Positions 61,328 to 64,000 of a stretch of 64,000 bases of DNA are shown piece by piece; within the stretch, counting starts at the first letter, position 1, and every line of letters begins with the position of its first letter. The position numbers were made by a program, and so were the translations under genes. This DNA comes from Streptomyces tubercidicus (lineage in GTDB: Bacteria; Actinomycetota; Actinomycetes; Streptomycetales; Streptomycetaceae), in contig NZ_CP114205.1 of NCBI RefSeq assembly GCF_027497495.1, positions 7,440,001-7,504,000 of the forward strand, in the 5' to 3' direction. The notes below the pieces were generated by a model. The model did not search any database and was not told the origin of the DNA. It saw nothing but the letters and a program-made list of their open reading frames with translations.

Positions 61328-63820
61328 ATGTCCCGTACGCCCGCCCCCAGTTCCCGTGTGGTTGTCATCGGTGCCGGCATCGTCGGCTGTTCCCTCGCCG
61401 ATGAACTCACCGCCCGCGGCTGGACCGAGGTCACCGTCCTCGAACAGGGCCCGCTCCCGGCCCCCGGCGGCTCCACCTCGCATGCGCCCGGCCTGGTCTT
61501 CCAGACCGGCCCGTCCAAGACCCTGACCGAGTTCGCCGCCTACACCGTCCAGAAGTTCGGCGCCCTGGAGGTGGACGGGCTGCCCTGCTTCCACCAGGTC
61601 GGCGGTCTGGAAATCGCCACCACCGAGGCCCGCTGGGCCGATCTGCACCGCAAGGCCGGGCTCGCGGCCTCCTGGGGCGTCCGCGGCGAACTCCTCGGCC
61701 CGCAGCAGTGCAAGGAGCTGTGGCCGATGCTCGACGAGACCGCGCTCTACGGCGGATTCCACACCCCCGACGACGGACTGGCCCGTGCCGTGCTCGCCTG
61801 CCGCGCCCAGATCGCACGGGCCGAGCGGCGCGGCGCCCGTTTTCTGGAGCGGCACACCGTCACCGGGATCGAGCGGGAGGGCGGCCGGGTCACCGGCGTC
61901 ACCACCGACCGCGGCACCTTCCCCGCCGACCATGTCGTCTCGGCGGCCGGCTTCTGGGGCCCGGTGATCGGCGCGATGGCCGGGGTGGACGTACCGCTCC
62001 TGCCGCTGGCCCACCAGTACGCCACCACGGAACCGCTGCCCGAACTGGCCGGTGCCAACGACTCACGCACCGAGGCGAGCAAGCCGATCCTGCGCTTCCA
62101 GGACCGTGACCTCTACTTCCGTGAGCACCACGACCGGCTCGGCATCGGCTCCTACGCCCACCGCCCGATGCCCGTCGACCCCTTCACCGTCGCCGCCTTC
62201 GACGAAGCTCCCGTCATGCCGTCCTCGCTGCCCTTCACCGCGGAGGACTTCGCGCCGAGCTGGCAGGACAGCGTCGGACTGCTGCCCGCACTGGGCGCGT
62301 CCCGGGTGGCCGACGGCTTCAACGGCGTCTTCTCCTTCACCCCCGACGGGATGCCGGTCCTCGGCGAATCCCGCGAGCTGCGCGGCTTCTGGCTCGCCGA
62401 GGCGGTCTGGGTCACCCACTCCGCGGGCGTCGCCAGGGCCGTCGCCGAGTGGATGACGGTCGGCCGGCCGGCCATCGACATCCATGAGTGCGACCTCTAC
62501 CGCTTCGAGGACGCCCAGCGCTCACCCGCCTATATCGCCGACCGCGGCGCCCAGAACTTCATCGAGGTCTATGACGTCATCCATCCGCTCCAGCCCATGG
62601 AGCAGCCGCGGCCGCTGCGGACCAGCCCCTTCTACCCGCGGCAGCAGGAGCTCGGTGCGTACTTCCTGGAGGCCGGCGGCTGGGAGCGCCCGCACTGGTA
62701 CGAGGCCAACGCCCCGCTCGCCGAAGGGCTCCGGCTCCCCGAGCGCGACGCCTGGTCGGCCCGCTACTGGTCACCGATCGCCGCCGCCGAGGCGAAGGCG
62801 ACACGCGAAAGGGTCGCTCTGTACGACATGACCCCGCTGCGCCGCCTGGAGGTCACCGGCCCTGGCGCCCTCGCCTTCCTCCAGCGCATGACCAGCAACA
62901 ACCTTGCCAAGAAGCCGGGCGCGGTCACTTACACCCTGCTCCTGGACGAGACCGGCGGTATCCGCTCCGACCTCACCGTCGCCCGGCTCGCCCCGGACCG
63001 CTTCCAGATCGGCGCCAACAGCGGAGCCGACCTCGACTGGCTGCTGCGGCACGCCCCGGATGGGGGACCCTCCCGCTTGAGCGAAGCCGAGAGTGGGGGA
63101 GTGCAGATCCGTGACATCACCTCCGGCACCTGCTGTATCGGCGTCTGGGGCCCGCTCGCCCGCGACCTGGTCCAGCCCCTGACCCGTGACGACTTCTCGC
63201 ACCAGGCGTTCGGCTACTTCCGTGCCAAGCAGACGTACCTCGGCCATGTCCCGGTCACCGCCATGCGCCTCAGCTATGTCGGCGAGCTCGGCTGGGAGCT
63301 GTACACCACCGCCGATCTGGGGCTGCGCCTGTGGGACACGCTCTGGGAGGCGGGCCGGGAGCACGGGGTGATCGCCGCCGGCCGCAGCGCCTTCAACAGC
63401 CTCCGCCTGGAGAAGGGGTACCGCTCCTGGGGCCATGACATGACCACCGAGCACAACCCCTACGAGGCCGGGGTCGGCTTCGCGGTCCGCCCCGCCAAGG
63501 GCGAGTTCCTCGGCCGCGCGGCGCTGGACGGCCGGAGCGAGGAGACCGCGTCCCGCAGGCTCGCCTGCCTCACCCTCGATGACCCCGCGGCCGTCGTCCT
63601 CGGCAAGGAACCGGTCTTCGTGGACGGCACCCCGGCCGGCTATGTCACCTCCGCCGCCTACGGCTACACCCTCGGCCGCGGGATCGCCTACGCCTGGCTG
63701 CCGGCCGGCGCGGCGGTCCCCGGAACCGCCGTACACATCGAGTACTTCGGAGAGAAGATCCCGGCCACCGTCCGCCAAGAGCCCCTCTTCGACCCGCAGA
63801 TGGAGCGCATCCGCAGGTAG
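61328..63820 (+). CDS. FAD/folate dimethylglycine- or sarcosine-dehydrogenase-type protein
   Basis: 830 residues. FAD-binding oxidase domain first (VVVIGAGIVGCSLADELTAR, then GSTSHAPGLVFQ near the flavin attachment region), and a GcvT-like folate domain from about 430 (YDMTPLRRLEVTGPGALAFL; YVGELGWELYTT; LEKGYRSWGHDM). It removes N-methyl groups from dimethylglycine or sarcosine and gives methylene-THF. ATG 61328 has AGGAGGAGG upstream. The GcvT part carries a short dispersed repeat insertion (63059-63103). Together with folD and the sarcosine oxidase-like gene it forms a one-carbon route. Confidence 0.92.
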   Translation: MSRTPAPSSRVVVIGAGIVGCSLADELTARGWTEVTVLEQGPLPAPGGSTSHAPGLVFQTGPSKTLTEFAAYTVQKFGALEVDGLPCFHQVGGLEIATTEARWADLHRKAGLAASWGVRGELLGPQQCKELWPMLDETALYGGFHTPDDGLARAVLACRAQIARAERRGARFLERHTVTGIEREGGRVTGVTTDRGTFPADHVVSAAGFWGPVIGAMAGVDVPLLPLAHQYATTEPLPELAGANDSRTEASKPILRFQDRDLYFREHHDRLGIGSYAHRPMPVDPFTVAAFDEAPVMPSSLPFTAEDFAPSWQDSVGLLPALGASRVADGFNGVFSFTPDGMPVLGESRELRGFWLAEAVWVTHSAGVARAVAEWMTVGRPAIDIHECDLYRFEDAQRSPAYIADRGAQNFIEVYDVIHPLQPMEQPRPLRTSPFYPRQQELGAYFLEAGGWERPHWYEANAPLAEGLRLPERDAWSARYWSPIAAAEAKATRERVALYDMTPLRRLEVTGPGALAFLQRMTSNNLAKKPGAVTYTLLLDETGGIRSDLTVARLAPDRFQIGANSGADLDWLLRHAPDGGPSRLSEAESGGVQIRDITSGTCCIGVWGPLARDLVQPLTRDDFSHQAFGYFRAKQTYLGHVPVTAMRLSYVGELGWELYTTADLGLRLWDTLWEAGREHGVIAAGRSAFNSLRLEKGYRSWGHDMTTEHNPYEAGVGFAVRPAKGEFLGRAALDGRSEETASRRLACLTLDDPAAVVLGKEPVFVDGTPAGYVTSAAYGYTLGRGIAYAWLPAGAAVPGTAVHIEYFGEKIPATVRQEPLFDPQMERIRR
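63059..63103. repeat. Dispersed palindromic repeat, copy B, inside the dehydrogenase gene
   Basis: Starts GATGGGGGACCC, with CCCGCTTGAGCGAAGCCGAG in the middle. It is the element of copA (39771) with one extra base in the C-run, so it is read in another frame (GGPSRLSEAESGG). Confidence 0.85.
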
Positions 63821-63888
63821 GGCGGGCCCGGACCGCCGGTGATCCGTCCGCCCGCCGCCCGCCCTCCGTACGCAGAAGGAGCAGCCGC

Positions 63889-64000
63889 ATGGCTCCCACC
63901 TACGACGTCATCGTTCTCGGCCTCGGCGGCATGGGCGGCGCCGCCGCCCACCATCTCGCCGCCCGGGGCGCCCGGGTCCTGGGCCTGGAGAAGTTCGGCC
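63889..64000 (+). CDS. Sarcosine/N-methyl amino acid oxidase-like, 5' part (cut by window edge)
   Basis: First 37 residues only: TYDVIVLGLGGMGGAAAHHL, an FAD-binding GxGxxG start typical of monomeric sarcosine oxidase or N-methyltryptophan oxidase, continuing past the right edge. ATG 63889 has AGAAGGAG upstream. It follows the dehydrogenase by 68 bp on the same strand and would continue the demethylation pathway. Confidence 0.75.
   Translation, partial: MAPTYDVIVLGLGGMGGAAAHHLAARGARVLGLEKFG

Noticed and set aside
1..64000. Search for tRNA, rRNA, insertion sequences and integrase genes
   Set aside because: No cloverleaf-like sequence, rRNA segment, transposase or integrase motif was noticed; a covariance or homology search would be needed to be certain.

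Overview
The window is a stretch of a high-GC actinomycete chromosome, almost certainly Streptomyces. Almost all third codon positions are G or C, GTG and TTG starts are common, ATGA/GTGA overlaps are frequent, and the gene content fits (SpoIIE/PAS phosphatase, streptogrisin-like protease, ECF sigma with a zinc anti-sigma, flotillin, many P450s). I saw no rRNA, tRNA, CRISPR array or insertion sequence.

Layout. 0-5.4 kb: a possible peptide natural-product locus on the minus strand. It has a 51-residue precursor-like peptide with three CIS units spaced by AAPKAG, a strong promoter, an attenuator hairpin, a PaaK/LuxE-like adenylating enzyme, a small W-H...Y...C protein and an MFS transporter. 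Divergent from it is an orphan HypX-like protein (formyltransferase plus enoyl-CoA hydratase), then an OmpR-type DNA-binding protein. 6-25 kb: mostly ordinary genes (permease, GNAT, DinB, PAS-GAF-SpoIIE-HATPase phosphatase, glyoxalase-fold protein, a large membrane-anchored type-I binding protein, a secreted S1 protease, tdh-kbl threonine catabolism, LysR, ClC channel, PHP/PolX-like protein).

26-33 kb: a compact export locus. A double-glycine, glycine/alanine/valine-rich precursor is followed by an HlyD-like protein, a peptidase-containing ABC transporter, a second NHLM-type ABC protein and a cyclic-nucleotide-binding-domain protein. No modifying enzyme is visible. 33-36 kb: a siderophore/cobalamin-type ABC importer. 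36-38.4 kb: an isocyanide synthase (PvcA/IsnA family) translationally coupled to a P450. 38.6-43.8 kb: copper genes (Met-rich small membrane protein, CopA-type ATPase, PCuAC-like protein), an ECF sigma/anti-sigma pair and a Met/His-rich membrane protein. Import, isocyanide and copper functions side by side suggest a metal (copper) island.

44-47 kb: a ferredoxin-P450 pair with a divergent TetR gene and a perfect operator, then a His/Gly/Tyr-rich secreted protein. 47.6-53.9 kb: a tightly overlapping five-gene operon: SbnA-like and SbnB-like enzymes (L-2,3-diaminopropionate synthesis), a CreE/HpyO-like FAD/NADPH oxygenase candidate, a Cys/Met-metabolism PLP enzyme and a BenE-like transporter. 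This looks like a small-molecule pathway I cannot match to a known one. 54-57 kb: flotillin, a small NfeD-like protein and two hypotheticals.

57.2-64 kb: one-carbon/N-methyl catabolism. A ZTP (pfl) riboswitch precedes folD; next come an old-yellow-enzyme family protein, a ferredoxin reductase with a Rieske ferredoxin that seems to have lost its cluster-binding middle by in-frame deletion, a dimethylglycine/sarcosine dehydrogenase-type protein and the start of a sarcosine-oxidase-like gene. FolD would oxidise the methylene-THF that the demethylations produce. A short Streptomyces-type palindromic repeat sits inside two coding regions (copper ATPase and dimethylglycine dehydrogenase).
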